Shown here one piece after another: positions 51,160-62,462 of a DNA stretch of 64,000 nucleotides. Positions within the stretch are counted from its first letter, which is position 1. The number at the start of each line of letters is the position of its first letter. The notes beneath the pieces were generated by a model. That model was not told where the DNA came from and did not search any database. It saw nothing but the letters and a program-made list of their open reading frames with translations. The stretch comes from Alitta virens (Eukaryota; Annelida; Polychaeta; Phyllodocida; Nereididae): assembly GCA_932294295.1 (NCBI GenBank), contig OW028573.1, positions 71,277,829-71,341,828 on the forward strand, in the 5' to 3' direction. Made by a program: the position numbers and the translations under genes.

Positions 51160-52470
51160 GGAAACTGACAGTGGGCCAACACAACAGTGAGTTGACACAA
51201 AATCAGGACAATTGCGGGCTGGCAGTTGGGGCTTTTTTTCAAAGTTGCACACCTTGAACCGTTAGGAGCATACGTTATAACCCAGAACAGTGCAATTGCT
51301 TGATGATTTTTGCCCTCTTGGGAGCAGTTAGATATGGAGAACATTGGGTTGGGAAGTATTACCTAACCTATGGCCACATTTGCAGTTTGTCTGAATTGCA
51401 TTCGGCTGATAACACAATTTTTGTCATTCAAAAAATATTTCTTTTGCTCTCTCTCTGTGAACTTTCTGTACATGCCATCAACTCTTGGTTTCAACATGGA
51501 GTCAAAAGAGATTGTGGAGTCAAAGTATGAACCACATGTTGTAAAAAAGGTCAACTTACCATGTACAATTTCATTTATGAACTTATGAATATTAGTTATA
51601 ATTTATCTATATGTATCAATACGAATATATGTATCTATACCAATGTAACATATTTTCAGGGTCACAGGCTTTGAATGGGCTTTGAACATGAGCGCAAGGA
51701 TGATTGAATATGAATAAAGCCAGTCAAACACATCACTCTAATGCTATCACTCAAAATTGCCGTAATATTATTCAAATTTTTCCTGTAAAATTTGGTATTT
51801 TACTGAGATGTATTCCCAATGACTTATGAATCAACAGCATAGCTGTTACAATGACGTACGCCAAAATAAGTGCATTTTCTATCATTCTGATGAGCGATAT
51901 AACATGCCAGTTTTGGATTTTACTTATGTGTACTGACATGCAACAAAAACCAAAAAGCAACAGTAGTATGGGTGCTGGTATAGCCAGTATGTCGGTAGGT
52001 CATAAGGGGTTTTCAGCAGTACTTTCACTTTCACAATACTTAGGGTAACGTCATATTGTTTATTACAACCACCTCCTTGTATATTAATTATTTATCCATA
52101 TTTATGGTTTATAATGTCAAGAATATGTGTTAATTAGTTAGTTATTATAACTACATTCTAATATATATTGACATTATTAAAAGCTAAGTAATAAACCACC
52201 ATTACAAAGATGAATAAGTAGTTATTATAACTACATTGTCAGTTCTAACACCTGTTAATATTATTAACCCTGTAATAATAAATCATTATGACACACACCA
52301 ATAATAATCAAATAAATTTCTGAGAGCATGTGCTTCAATATTAAACTGGTGTGTATCATTAATACCTTATTATAACTTAAGAAGGTCATACACATAATGC
52401 TTCATGTTAATAAAAAATAAGAAGAAGACCTGGTTTTAGTTGAATTTACATAATTTGTAAATAATAAAGC
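51160..52470. other. Intergenic stretch, no gene seen
   Basis: AT-rich. The phrase GTTATTATAACTACATT recurs near 52140 and 52218. No supported exon. Confidence 0.4.
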
Positions 52471-52514
52471 CCCTTTCACACTTAGCCAGTTTTGCCGTAG
52501 TGAACCCGTAGTAT

Positions 52515-52760
52515 TACATAACGAGTGACTCGGCGGGTTCTACGGGTGACTTGGCGGGTTCTACGGGTGACTCGGCGGGTTCTACGGGTGACTCGGCGGG
52601 TTCTACGGGTCAATAAGCAGGTCACTCGGCGGGTTCTACGGGTCACTCGGCAGCTTCTACGGGTCACTTGGCATGTTCTACAGGTCACTCGACGGGTTCT
52701 ACGGGTCCTAGAAGTAAGCCGACGGGTAGTAGTAGTAATCCGCCGAGTTCCACGGGTGAC
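52515..52760. repeat. 21-bp minisatellite (left arm)
   Basis: About ten or eleven units of CTCGGCGGGTTCTACGGGTGA type. A 21-bp unit keeps one reading frame open, which explains the arginine/valine-rich ORFs on both strands. Confidence 0.9.
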
Positions 52761-53187
52761 TCGCCGACTGCTACCAGCCCAGCATCAGCATCAGCGTAGG
52801 CAGGGAGGGGGGTTGTATATACTTTAAAAGGCTGCTGCTCCCATAATATAAGTCCGATGTTCGTCAAATAGACTGTATTGTAGTTCATACTGATTCCATA
52901 CGTGTTTTTGGATCGAAAATAGATAAAATATTAGGCGAGTTATTTGTCTGAGAAGGCAGCTAGGTTGGCGGAGGCAAACAGTGGTGCTCCCGCACACGTC
53001 TGCGCCCGGACTGTTTCAAAGGCTCCTGCTCCCTTAATATTAGTCCGATCTTCTTCAAATAAGACTGGATTGTAGTATTGTTCATACTGATTCCATACGT
53101 GTTTTCGGATCGAAAATAGACCAAATATTAAGCGAGATATTCTTTATTACATAATAAGCAAATAAATCTATCTGTCCCTCTAAACTA

Positions 53188-53330
53188 TATATCTACATAT
53201 CTACATATCTACATATCTACATATCTACATATCTACATATCTATATATCTATATATATACATATCTACATATCTATCTATCTATCTACATATCTATCTAT
53301 CTACATATCTATGTATCTTACTATCTACAT
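53188..53330. repeat. (ATCTACAT)n-type microsatellite
   Basis: Runs of ATCTACAT and ATCTATCT, mirrored as ATGTAGAT near 54570-54615. Confidence 0.85.
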
Positions 53331-55244
53331 TAAAGAACAGCGATTAATGTTGGGGCGTTTAACTATTATAAAAATTCTACACATTTCCCTGAACAATTCA
53401 GCCTTTATTTGACGAAAATCTGACTAATATTAGGGGGGCAGCATCTTTTTAAAGTATATAAAAAATGAAAATAATACAATGATAACATTGTGAGACATGA
53501 GCTATCATAACATAAGTAATTCAATTCAATTAGCCAAATGTAAAGAAGTCCTTCACAAAGGTTAGTTGTCATTATTCAATTGCAATTAACCTGGATTACA
53601 GGTTTAATGTCATGTCCTATTAAAAAAGAAGCCACTTTGAACATCACACATATCTGAGTGTCAATTGTCATTTAGTATAACGGTCATAATGAGTTGTATA
53701 TGGTCCGATTTTCGTCAAATAAAATTTATATAATAGATAAGGTGAGGAAAATTAATGGAGTATACTAGGCAAAAATAAGAATATTCTTGTTAATAAAGTT
53801 AGTAATACCTCATAGAGTATAGATATGTAGATATGTAGACAGATAATTATAAGATCTTCACCTAATAATACGTTACTATCAATAATTCATTGAATCGTAA
53901 TCAATAAAAAATGAAAATAAAACAATGATAGAAACTATCTATAGATAGATATATACTCTAGTTAGAGTAATCATTTTAGATATTTATTTCATTTTATATA
54001 AATTATTAATATTTCGTTATTGTTGTTGTTTCTGAAAATAATCCAACTGGAATTAAATTTGATATTGCATGTTCCATCCATGATCAAAAAAAATTATAGA
54101 CAATCTCCCTCTTTAATATGCATAATAAACAGGAATCAGTTGAAATTTAGAATTTCAATTAATGCTTGTGATCAATGATGAAAAAGTATAATTTACCCCA
54201 TTCTTTGTATCATTCAAAATGCTAATAGCAATTGACATAACGGTCACGGCAGATTGCTATTACATATATAGGTTAATTGACTTTTACAAAACCCAAGGAA
54301 AAGTCCTTCACATTGGCCAGTTGGTAGAATGAGTAGAAATGAATTGCAATAAAGCTCATCCAAACATTGTATATATGAAGGCCAAAACTATTTGACTGTA
54401 CACTATGAAAATGCCAAAGAGAAAAGCATCAGTCCTGCACCCTTTGTACATCTTGCATCATGGCAGTATATAATAGATAAGGTGAGGAAAATTAATCAGT
54501 TATACTGGGCAAAAACAAGAATATTCTTGTCAAAAACGCCCCCAACATTAATTGCTGTTCTTTAATGTAGATAGTTAGATATGTAGATATGTAGATATGT
54601 AGATAGATAGATAGTTTAGAGAGACAGATAGATTTATTTGCTTATTATATAATATCGAATATCTCGCTTAATATTTGGTCTATTTTCGATCCGAAAACAT
54701 GGAATCAATATGAACTATTTGACGAAAATCGAACTAATATTAAGGCAGCAGCAGCTTTTTAAAGAAGCGCTCAGCTCTGCATGCATTGATGCATGCATTG
54801 ACACAGTCCGGGTGCGGACGCTTGAGGGAGCACCAGTGTTTGCTGCCTACCTGCCTTCTCAGACGAATATCTCGCTTAATATTTGGTCTATTTACGATCT
54901 GAAAACATGTATGGAATCAGTATGAACTATACTACAATTCAGTCTTATTCGGACTAGTATTAGAGGAGCAGCAGCCTTTTAAAGTATATACAACCCCCCC
55001 TCCCTGCCTACGCTGACGCTGGTAGCAAAAAGCCGGTGGGTTACCCGTGGAAGCCGGCGGGTTACCCGTAGAACCCAGCAAGTCACCCGTAGAACCCCTG
55101 AACAAGCCGCCGCCTTTACTACGGGTAAAATTAGGGACGGATAACTCGCCGGGTTCTACGGGTAACCCGCCGGCTTCCACGGGTTTTTGGACACCTGGGG
55201 GTTTGCCACGGATGAGCCATGCAAGCATCACTTTATCTGGGTGA

Positions 55245-55790
55245 CAACATATTTCTGAAGGTGCTGGTTAATGATGGTTACGTCACTGTCGACATTAGAA
55301 GAATACAGGTATGTCAACATCAAAAACAATCAGCCATTTTTTGTCACCCCAACATCCTTTACCCTTAACTCTTTCTGAAAATTAACATATTCTGTTTTCT
55401 TTACTTAACAGATCAATGATGCCCCCGAGAATTGTGATAATATCATTTTACCACTGCAAGGGTACTGCAGACTTGTTCAAGGAGCTGATTTGATTGCCAA
55501 CAATATTGGTTCACACTATTCCTATCATCTTGGAGCAAATTATTATGCGGAAACTTTTAGGACATCACAAAATATGAGGAAAATTTTGATGGATTACGAA
55601 TTGTATCATTGGATGAGGAGATTTCTCTCACTTAACAACAATTTGAACTCATTGTATCAAAAATGTGTGAAATTGAAGCCGTTATCCCTGAACTCAGTGT
55701 CACAGTCCCATGTTATCTATCAGAGGATCACATGAACCAATTGGGTGCTTTAATGTGTGTAGAATGCAACCCCCAAGGGTTCTATTGATG
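55245..55790 (+). CDS. Possible PC4-like protein of a Polinton-type element (broken)
   Basis: One frame reads NIFLKVLVNDGYVTVDIRR up to 55312 and continues after an intron-like gap (GTATGTC ... TTAACAG) with a LPLQGYCRLVQGADLI segment. The strand pattern (IFLKV...VDIRR...G..L) resembles PC4-type single-stranded-DNA-binding domains. A second frame near 55685-55790 reads VTVPCYLSEDHMNQLGALMC and VECNPQGFY before a stop, and AATAAA follows near 55820. Its position just ahead of virus-like genes suggests it belongs to that element. The similarity is weak and the parts are in different frames. Confidence 0.35.
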
Positions 55791-56186
55791 TTTGTTTTTG
55801 TTGTAACACCTTTTGTTTCTAATAAAAAAAAAACTTTATTTACTTTAAAACATACTTTATCTGTTTGTTATTTTACTGATATCTTATGTATAGTATATAT
55901 GCAACACCTGCCATACATTACGCTGGTAGCATACAAGCCTGAAGAACATGTAGTTATCTCGTTTAACACAAGAGGTGTAAAATGTCACCTACAGTTTTGT
56001 GAATTCTTTCTTCCATGACTGGTCTTACAACTTCCACACTTTAACACAAGAGGGTCTTCAGCATTCATGGGATAAGTCATTGTTGGCCAGACAGGGGAGG
56101 GGTGGGGTGGGTAAATAAATAGATAACTACACACAATATAATCCGGTGATGTGGAATCATTTCCATCATTTATACAAGGTCTCTCA

Positions 56187-56474
56187 ATGGATGAAGAACA
56201 GGGCAGCAGTGTGCTTTATTCTCAACCCTCAACAGAATCAACAGATAAATGGGTTGTATGGGGTCATAGGCTTCCAAAAGGTGAAATTGTCTTTCTCACA
56301 CAAGCCATTGTAATTTACACTGTCATAATTAGTGCTATTGTCAATATATCTTTAGAAAATAGCTCAGAAACGTGGCTCGTACTTTTAAGTGCCTCAGTAG
56401 GAGCAATCCTGCCGGTGCCAAAGATCCACACACCGAAAAGATTGGTAACACAGCGGCCTTCAATTTCGTCATAG
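56187..56474 (+). CDS. Small membrane protein of a Polinton-like element
   Basis: Frame of about 95 residues. A short polar start (MDEEQGSSVLY) leads to LPKGEIVFLTQAIVIYTVII, a hydrophobic helix, and then WLVLLSASVGAILPVPK, a second hydrophobic stretch ending in a proline motif. I believe a small protein with this 'EIVFxxQ...IY.VII...LLSS..G..LPxP' pattern accompanies capsid-type genes in Maverick-related elements. That is from memory and unverified. Two helices predict membrane insertion. Confidence 0.5.
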   Translation: MDEEQGSSVLYSQPSTESTDKWVVWGHRLPKGEIVFLTQAIVIYTVIISAIVNISLENSSETWLVLLSASVGAILPVPKIHTPKRLVTQRPSISS

Positions 56475-56505
56475 AACCTCTTCAAGTTGAGCAGGCCTGT
56501 ACACC

Positions 56506-56672
56506 ATGACCGATTTGTCACCTGAAGCAGACCAATACCTTGCAAGCTTGTATTATCAACCCGATAGCCCGGCGAGTTTTTATGGGGCCGGTAAACTGTG
56601 GCACTATATTAATATTCGAAAAACCTTTACAAAATGTAGACACAAGGAGGTCAAATGTTATAACTTATTATC
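56506..56672 (+). pseudogene. Short fragment, possibly integrase N-terminal region
   Basis: From ATG 56506 the frame gives a segment with LASLYYQPDSPASFYGAGKL, resembling the 'YYxPxxPxSfxGvxxL' start of retroviral-type integrases carried by Polintons and related elements. It runs on only to about 56672, where it overlaps the capsid-like frame, and ends at a stop. None of the DDE catalytic region is present, so it is a remnant at best. Confidence 0.4.
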
Positions 56673-58011
56673 CTGTTAAAGATTTTTCTAATCAAGGCGT
56701 TATACAGTTCAGTGTTCCTAACAATGGTACATCTTATCTTGACCTGCGTTCCACAAGACTTAACATTACATGTAAGATTGTTGGTCGCAATGGTGAGGTG
56801 ATTAACCCTCCAACATTTTTAGATGACGATGATAATGATGATGCTGCAGAAGCTGCTGGTAATCAGCAGAGGCAGGTGGCAGCGGAGACACTGGTGGAGG
56901 GACTGCTGCTAACACAAGGACGAAACGTGCAACTGGTGCGGCCGATGCACCTAAAAAAGTCACTGCAACAGTTGGAGTTGTTAACAATTTTATGCATTAC
57001 AAAACAGGGTTCTTACACATTCAGACCAGTCTTACCCTTATCTGGCTTACATGAAAGCTCTTTTGTACACAAGTGAACAAATGAAGAATGGAACTCTTCA
57101 AATGGCTATGTTTTACAAAGACTCAGGCACTGAAGTGGGTAATGCTAATTGGCAAACTTCTACCAATCCAGGGATAAAAGCTAGAACGTCCTATTTTTTT
57201 AACTCAAAGGAAGTCGACATGAGAGGTCACCTTTACAGTGACATTTTGGAGATTTCACGATTTTTACCAAATGGTGTACCTCTAAACCTAACCCTTTACT
57301 CTAGCACTCCAGAATTTTGCCTGCTTTCCACAAATGTAGGAATTGGTGATTTCAAAGTTGTTATCACAAAAGCATCTCTAGAAGTTGCAATGGTCGATGT
57401 TGCTCCCCTAATTTCTGTGTCTCATGCTGAACTTCTGAAAACACGCCCTGCAATCTACCCTTACATAAAAACTGAAGTAAAACGGTTCACTCTGGGCAAA
57501 GGTGTATTTTCAGGAGAGCTGATTGATCCCTTCAATGGGCGTGTCCCGTCCGAAATGGTCATAGGTTTAGTGTCTGATTCAGCCAATCACGGGACTCTCT
57601 CAGACAACCCTTTTTTTCTTTAAGCACAATAGTCTTAACTTTATTCAAGTAACAGTGGACGGCCAGGACCTGTCCCAAGTGCCCATTCAACCGCGTTTTT
57701 ACACAGGTGAAGATACAGTTAACAGCCAGAACATTGATGCCTACAAGACGCTGTATGGCATTGATGGCAATGAGGGAGCCATACCTATCTCTAGAGATGA
57801 TTATCCTAACGGCTATTGTTTATACAGATTCTATTCTGAACCAGCAAGCAATGGTTCTAATGATGACATCATCCCCTTGAAACGCAGCGGTAACATGAGA
57901 GTTTCTGTGAAGTTTGACTCAAAGCTTACCAGGCCTACCACTGTTGTAATTTTCGCCAAATTTGCTGCAGCCCTTAAAATAGACAAAAACTGTGCCGTTT
58001 TTGAAGTGTGA
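56580..58011 (+). pseudogene. Polinton/Maverick major-capsid-like gene, frame-broken
   Basis: Similar in pattern to the 'F54H12.2-like' proteins regarded as Polinton/adintovirus major capsid (double jelly-roll) proteins. The N-terminal frame (to about 56820) has GVIQFSVPNNGTSYLDLRST. After an acidic linker the frame changes, and changes again before about 57030. The next frame (57051-57623) has TLQMAMFYKDSG, a HLYSDILEISRFLPNGVPLN stretch and VKRFTLGKGVFSGELIDPF. A T-rich run near 57610 breaks the frame again, and 57655-58011 ends with SRDDYPNGYCLYRFYSEP and VVIFAKFAAALKIDK. With at least three frame changes it cannot make a capsid as read. It is an old or poorly assembled endogenous copy. 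Confidence 0.75.
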
Positions 58012-58345
58012 TCATTTGATGCGCGACACCCTCATGACAAACATCACAATGGCTGCTGTCTCGGGCTCTCTTAAGCAGTTTGAGTTACCTAAAAACATAT
58101 TAATTGCTGGGTGCAGCCAGGCTGGAAAACGCTTTTTTGTTAAAGATTTGCTGTTACAAAACACTGCAATGTTCAAACCCCAGGTAAACAAAATTATTTA
58201 CTGCTTCTCTATATGGCAAGACAAGTATGAAGAACGTGAAAGGGCTTTAGGAGACATGATAGAATTTAGGTCAGACATACCTAAAAAAGATGAGCTCATC
58301 CAAATTTGGCAGGACACAAAAGGAGAAACACCACAAAAAATCTCT
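57992..58345 (+). pseudogene. Polinton-type packaging ATPase fragment
   Basis: Starts inside the end of the capsid-like frame (20-base overlap) and encodes the N-terminal part of an FtsK/HerA-type genome-packaging ATPase. The strand-P-loop segment reads ILIAGCSQAGKRFFVKDLL. The Walker A Lys is present, but the next residue is Arg where Ser/Thr normally binds Mg2+. NKIIYCFSIWQDKYEE follows, the usual strand after the P-loop. Homology stops near 58345, where a CT run leads into unrelated GC-rich sequence; Walker B is missing. It is truncated and probably dead. Confidence 0.65.
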
Positions 58346-58515
58346 TCCAGCCCTCTCTCTCTCTCTCAGACACAGGCAAGAGGGGGGCCCCTTTCAAAAA
58401 GCCGCGAGCTTTACGTGCCCCCGGCAGCATGGAGCCCGCGCTACGAGCGCCAGCGGCTGCGCGGCATGCTGCTTGGGGGAGGTCTCGAGAGCATTTTTGC
58501 ACTTTTTTTTTTTCG
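58346..58515. other. GC-rich insertion cutting off the ATPase gene
   Basis: After CTCTCTCTCTCTCAG the composition jumps to GC-rich (GCCGCGAGC, GCGCCAGCGGCTGCGCGGC), then falls back to AT-rich at a T run near 58503. The open frames are incidental. It looks like a fragment of another source joined at a break. Confidence 0.5.
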
Positions 58516-58519
58516 CCCA

Positions 58520-59043
58520 ATTGAACACAAACAATTACAAAAACATTCCTCGTACGCGGATGTCATTTAATACCTTCATACATAAACTATATAGACTCTC
58601 ATTTCCGTAAATTATAGACATACATTTTTTGGCAAATTATTGGCTTACAAAATACAAAAAGTACATAATAAGTTTAGCGTGCTACATCGTTGTAAATTGG
58701 GAAATTAACGTACAACATATCCAATGCATGCATATATATATATATATATATATATCTGTCATCAAACATAAAACATCTAATAACTCGCTTGAAACTCACT
58801 GGATTTTTGCCAGTGCATCCAGAAAAACACTACACATCTGTCAGACACTGTCACGAAAAATAATGTATCTGTTAGAAAAATTGTAATCATGCAGTAAGGC
58901 AGAACATATTTACATATACAGAACAACTAATAAAAATCTATCGCATGAGCATCAGCACTATTACATGAGTATTACATGAGTATTACATGAGTATCCGTCA
59001 AAATGTACAAAAATATTGCTTTTATTTTACACAGCCTTGAAAA

Positions 59044-59107
<64 letters not shown>

Positions 59108-59578
59108 TTAATTTTACACTCGTTACACATTGCGAAACCTTCATAACACTTGTTCTGTCTATTAAGATTTTTTACCCTTGTTACATAGGCTTTTTACATT
59201 TTGTTTACCTTCATCAGCAAAAAATGTTATTTTAGCCATAATTTTTTTACACTTGTTATGACCATTGTGATTTATGTGTATTACGATTTATGTGTATTAC
59301 GATTTATGCTTTTTTCAAGTAGTTACAATTTTTATCAAATATATTATTACCATAATTATTAAAGAGGCTTTTAAGCTTCAATACTCGAGCTAATTTATTT
59401 TTACAACATTTGAAAAACATACAAACATTGCTATACAGAAAATATTACGCACAGTAAATATTTCAACTTAAGCCTACCAAAAAACTCTCTGGAAAAAAAC
59501 ATTTTTCTGTCTGTAAAAAATAAAAGTGTTAACAAAAATGGTAACACAGTAAACAAAAAAAATTGACTCGGAAGGGCT
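58520..59578. other. AT-rich intergenic stretch with microsatellites
   Basis: Contains TA runs (58732-58755), three copies of CATGAGTATTA (about 58964-58995) and a repeated TTACGATTTATGTG motif (59268-59310). No gene is supported. It includes the probable 3' UTR of the minus-strand gene above 59579. Confidence 0.5.
59047..59106. repeat. (TA)n microsatellite
   Basis: About 30 TA dinucleotides. Confidence 0.95.
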
Positions 59579-61073
59579 TTAAGGGTGAGGCGAGTCCCAG
59601 AATAAATGTCTAGCGCATAGAGGGTCCATCATGAAAGAAAGTACCTCCGAGGACGGGGGCCCTGTCTTGCCGGTTGCTTGCTCCGTGAAGAGGACTGTGG
59701 CTGGTGTGTCGACGGATGACTCTACGCGTTTTGTCTGAGGCTCTTGCGCACGGGGCTGAGGTCGTGAGGCCCAATCCTTGATGATGTCGTCCAGCTCATT
59801 CTCCTCGATCAGGGACGCTGGAGCATCCCTTCGTGGTGGCAAAGGGCGAGACACATGATGTCTCAAAGACTTCTCAGGGCGCCTGCGAGGCATCTCGGGT
59901 GAGGCTTCACCACCCACTACGGCGCCTGCAAAAGCCCTCATGAGCCCTCATGAGCCCTCATGAGATCTTGAACACTGCACAAAATAAAATGAAACAAAAC
60001 AAAATGTTTAAAAAACAAACAAAAACTAAGCTTCAAAAATAAACAATGTGGGTGAAACATGGATATCAAAAATATTTTTTTATTTTTGTTTGCTTCTCAC
60101 CGCCCACCACTGCGGGGTCTGGTCACACGTGTGACAAAGGCATCCAACATCCTTTGAGAGAACGCTCCTACAAGCCTGTCAAACAGAGGTTCAGCCACAC
60201 TTTCGGTAATCCTCGCTGGTAAGGATGCCTCACACTATAAAGGGAAAAAAACAAATAAATTTTAACAACGCCTCCGCATGAAATAAATTTCTCCCAGCTT
60301 CTTTTTTGATGTTATCTAACAATAATGTCAACTTTAAAAAGCTTTTGTTCTTCAATAGTTTTTAATACAAACCATGTTTTTTCTTATTTTAGGTTCAAGT
60401 ATTTTCGATCATTGCAGTAAAGAAAACAAATTATTGTACCACTTATTTCAAGGTATTTTTTTTTTGATAAAAATAAAGCAAAGTTACTTACTCTACGCAT
60501 GTACACAGCTAGACATGTAAGGCCTCCCACGACCACCACGAATGTAGCACTCATCAAAGCGATCAAAGCGATCAAAGCGATGTCAATCACGCCGCCATCA
60601 CCAACATCACCATTACCCTCACTCTCGCCACAATCACTACAAACATGGTCCAGTCCTACAACGGAGTCAGTCACCGAGGTCATTGAGTCCTGGAGGGAAG
60701 CGTTTGGCAGTCCTACACTTCTGCACACAATGGTGACACCTCGCGCTGTGTCAATGTCCGGGGTACCTCCTTGGCAGAAAGCTGTGCCCTTCATAACAAT
60801 GACATCAATCTTGTCCAGTTCTATATCCGTAAAGCCTTTCCAAAGAATTTCTTGGAGTGTAATTTTATCACTGCAGTCTGCCACTATTTTCCTCCCACTG
60901 TAGACATAGTGACAGGTGCACACTCCGGGGCCGTAAAATTTGTCATCGTTGCATCTATACGTAAACTCGTATTGTCGAGGGGCAAGCTTAAAGGTCGTCT
61001 TGGATATCAGGCCTAATAAACACAAAAAAGCTACAGTGCCAAACACCATCCTTAAACATTGATGTCTCTGCAA
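59579..61073 (-). CDS. Type I membrane glycoprotein, small cysteine domain (gene 1)
   Basis: Three minus-strand exons, 60492-61073, 60108-60234 and 59579-59925, join in phase to 351 residues. A signal peptide (MVFGTVAFLCLLGLISKTTF; an earlier Met adds eight residues) precedes an ectodomain of about 80 residues: CNDDKFYGPGVCTCHYVYSG, VADCSDKITLQEIL, IDVIVMKGTAFC and a closing TIVC. The C-x-C ... V-x-C pattern followed by hydrophobic strand and 'GTxFC' recalls an LRR N-terminal cap. A short stalk with one NAS sequon leads to a strong TM helix (IALIALMSATFVVVVGGLTC), stop-transfer YMRR, and a tail of about 150 residues rich in Arg/Pro with an acidic EENELDDIIKDW motif. The middle donor is GTGGGC, chosen because the better GTGAGA seven bases on breaks the frame. 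I recognise no named family. A paralogue lies upstream. Confidence 0.65.
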
Positions 61074-61319
61074 AAAGTGAAAAAATTCCTAATTAAGTTT
61101 TGCAGATCTGGGAAAATTTGACAAGTCGGCTTTTTTGTTAGGTAAAATTATGTAAGACGTTGTGAGAATTGGGTTAGCGGGCGATGTGTTACGTAACGCA
61201 TTGTCTCAAAACGACGCTAATGCGCTCACAAGCGCAAACAAACAAAACAGAAATTCCTTTGCTAGATTACTTAGCATTAAGGTCTAGGATTATATTACTG
61301 TGTAATCAAAATAGCATTA

Positions 61320-61554
61320 GGCTCAAATGGTAAAATTTTACCGTATTGACACGATTGTACGTTGCATATTTCCCTATGTGACGCTTAAGCTTATCTTAGT
61401 AACAAAACACCCTTGGCATCTTATAATGTTTTACCGAATTTACACGATTGTACGTGTATATTTTTGCTATGTGATATATTTTTGCTATGTGAAGATTAAG
61501 CTTATCAACACAAAAATAGCATTGAACGCTTATGGTAAAGATTTTTATTTGCAT
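61320..61554. repeat. Degenerate edge of the 160-bp satellite
   Basis: Diverged half-units carrying ACGATTGTACGT and TTTTTGCTATGTGA(A) phrases lead into the regular array. Confidence 0.6.
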
Positions 61555-62190
61555 GATTGTACGAGTAAAATTTTGTCATGCTAACATTATTGATAGTGAA
61601 AGCGTTTGACCATGTGCGATCTAGCGCTGTGTCAAAAAGAGACATTAGACCTTTATGACAAGTTTTTCATTACCGCATTGACCCGGTTGAGCGTTTATAA
61701 AACCGTATTTGCACGATTGTACGAGTAAAATTTTGTCATGCTAACATTATTGGTAGTGAAAGCGTTTAACCATACGAGATCTAGCGCTGTGTCAAAAATA
61801 GACATTAGACCTTTATGATAAGTTTTTCATTACCGCATTGACCCGGTTGAGCGTTTATAAAACCGTATTTGCATGATTGTACGAGTAAAATTTTGTCATG
61901 CTAACATTATTGGTAGTGAAAGCGTTTAACCATACGAGATCTAGCGCTGTGTCAAAAATAGACATTAGACCTTTATGATAAGTTTTTCATTACCGCATTG
62001 ACCCGGTTGAGCGTTTATAAAACCGTATTTGCACGATTGTACGAGTAAAATTTTGTCATGCTAACATTATTGGTAGTGAAAGCGTTTAACCATACGAGAT
62101 CTAGCGCTGTGTCAAAAATAGACATTAGACCTTTATGATAAGTTTTTCTTTACCGTATTGACCCGGTTGAGTGTTCATGACACTGCTGGT
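61555..62190. repeat. Exact 160-bp tandem repeat, four copies
   Basis: The anchor GATTGTACGAGTAAAATTTT begins at 61555, 61715, 61875 and 62035, a spacing of exactly 160 each time. Units are nearly identical (first copy GATAG/GACCATGTGCG, later copies GGTAG/AACCATACGAG). Each contains CTAGCGCTGTGTCAAAAA and ACCCGGTTGAGCGTTTATAA; the last copy decays at its end. The array lies between two paralogous genes transcribed the same way, upstream of gene 1. Confidence 0.95.
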
Positions 62191-62462
62191 TAAAATAACA
62201 CATTTTACAAGGGGCAAAATCTTCATGTCAACATTTATTTCAATTGTAAGAAAATAGCAGTAGACACTGAAGATGTCATTTTGCAGTATTTATACTCTGT
62301 CATACCTTAAATCTTTTAACATATTACCATATTTTTCCAGATAAATTAATTTTATAGGTTTGATAAGAACAAGTGCTTATTTGATAAAAACTATATGGTT
62401 AGGTAAAAAAGTTATTTTTTTACATCTGGTTGGAAAAGAAATGTAAAAAAATGAATACTTAC

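Larger units (their letters stand above)
52475..55205. mobile_element. Large foldback-type element with minisatellite arms
   Basis: The left part (about 52510-53330) and right part (about 54560-55200) are inverted relatives. Arms begin with 21-bp units (CTCGGCGGGTTCTACGGGTGA on the left; the CCCGTAGAACCC strand on the right). They continue with AGGCAGGGAGGGGGGTTGTA/AACCCCCCCTCCCTGCCT, then AGGCTGCTGCTCC, then two tandem copies of a roughly 180-bp block containing TTTCGGATCGAAAATAGAC and its complement, and finally ATCTACAT/ATGTAGAT runs. The centre (53330-54560) is AT-rich and has no transposase. A second internal repeat (ATATAATAGATAAGGTGAGGAAAATTAAT) occurs near 53729 and 54470. The ORFs here are repeat translations. 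Confidence 0.75.

Noticed and set aside
52482..52888. Arginine/threonine/valine-rich ORFs of regular heptad-like repeat
   Set aside because: The 21-bp minisatellite keeps frames open on both strands. No independent coding evidence.
58296..58610. Several overlapping ORFs in the GC-rich patch
   Set aside because: Open on both strands because of base composition; no conserved motif.
60499..60903. Plus-strand ORF of 134 codons
   Set aside because: It is the antisense shadow of the membrane glycoprotein exon, whose minus-strand reading has signal peptide, cysteines and TM.
61320..62190. CRISPR-like array
   Set aside because: Units are contiguous 160-bp tandem copies with no unique spacers, in an animal genome.
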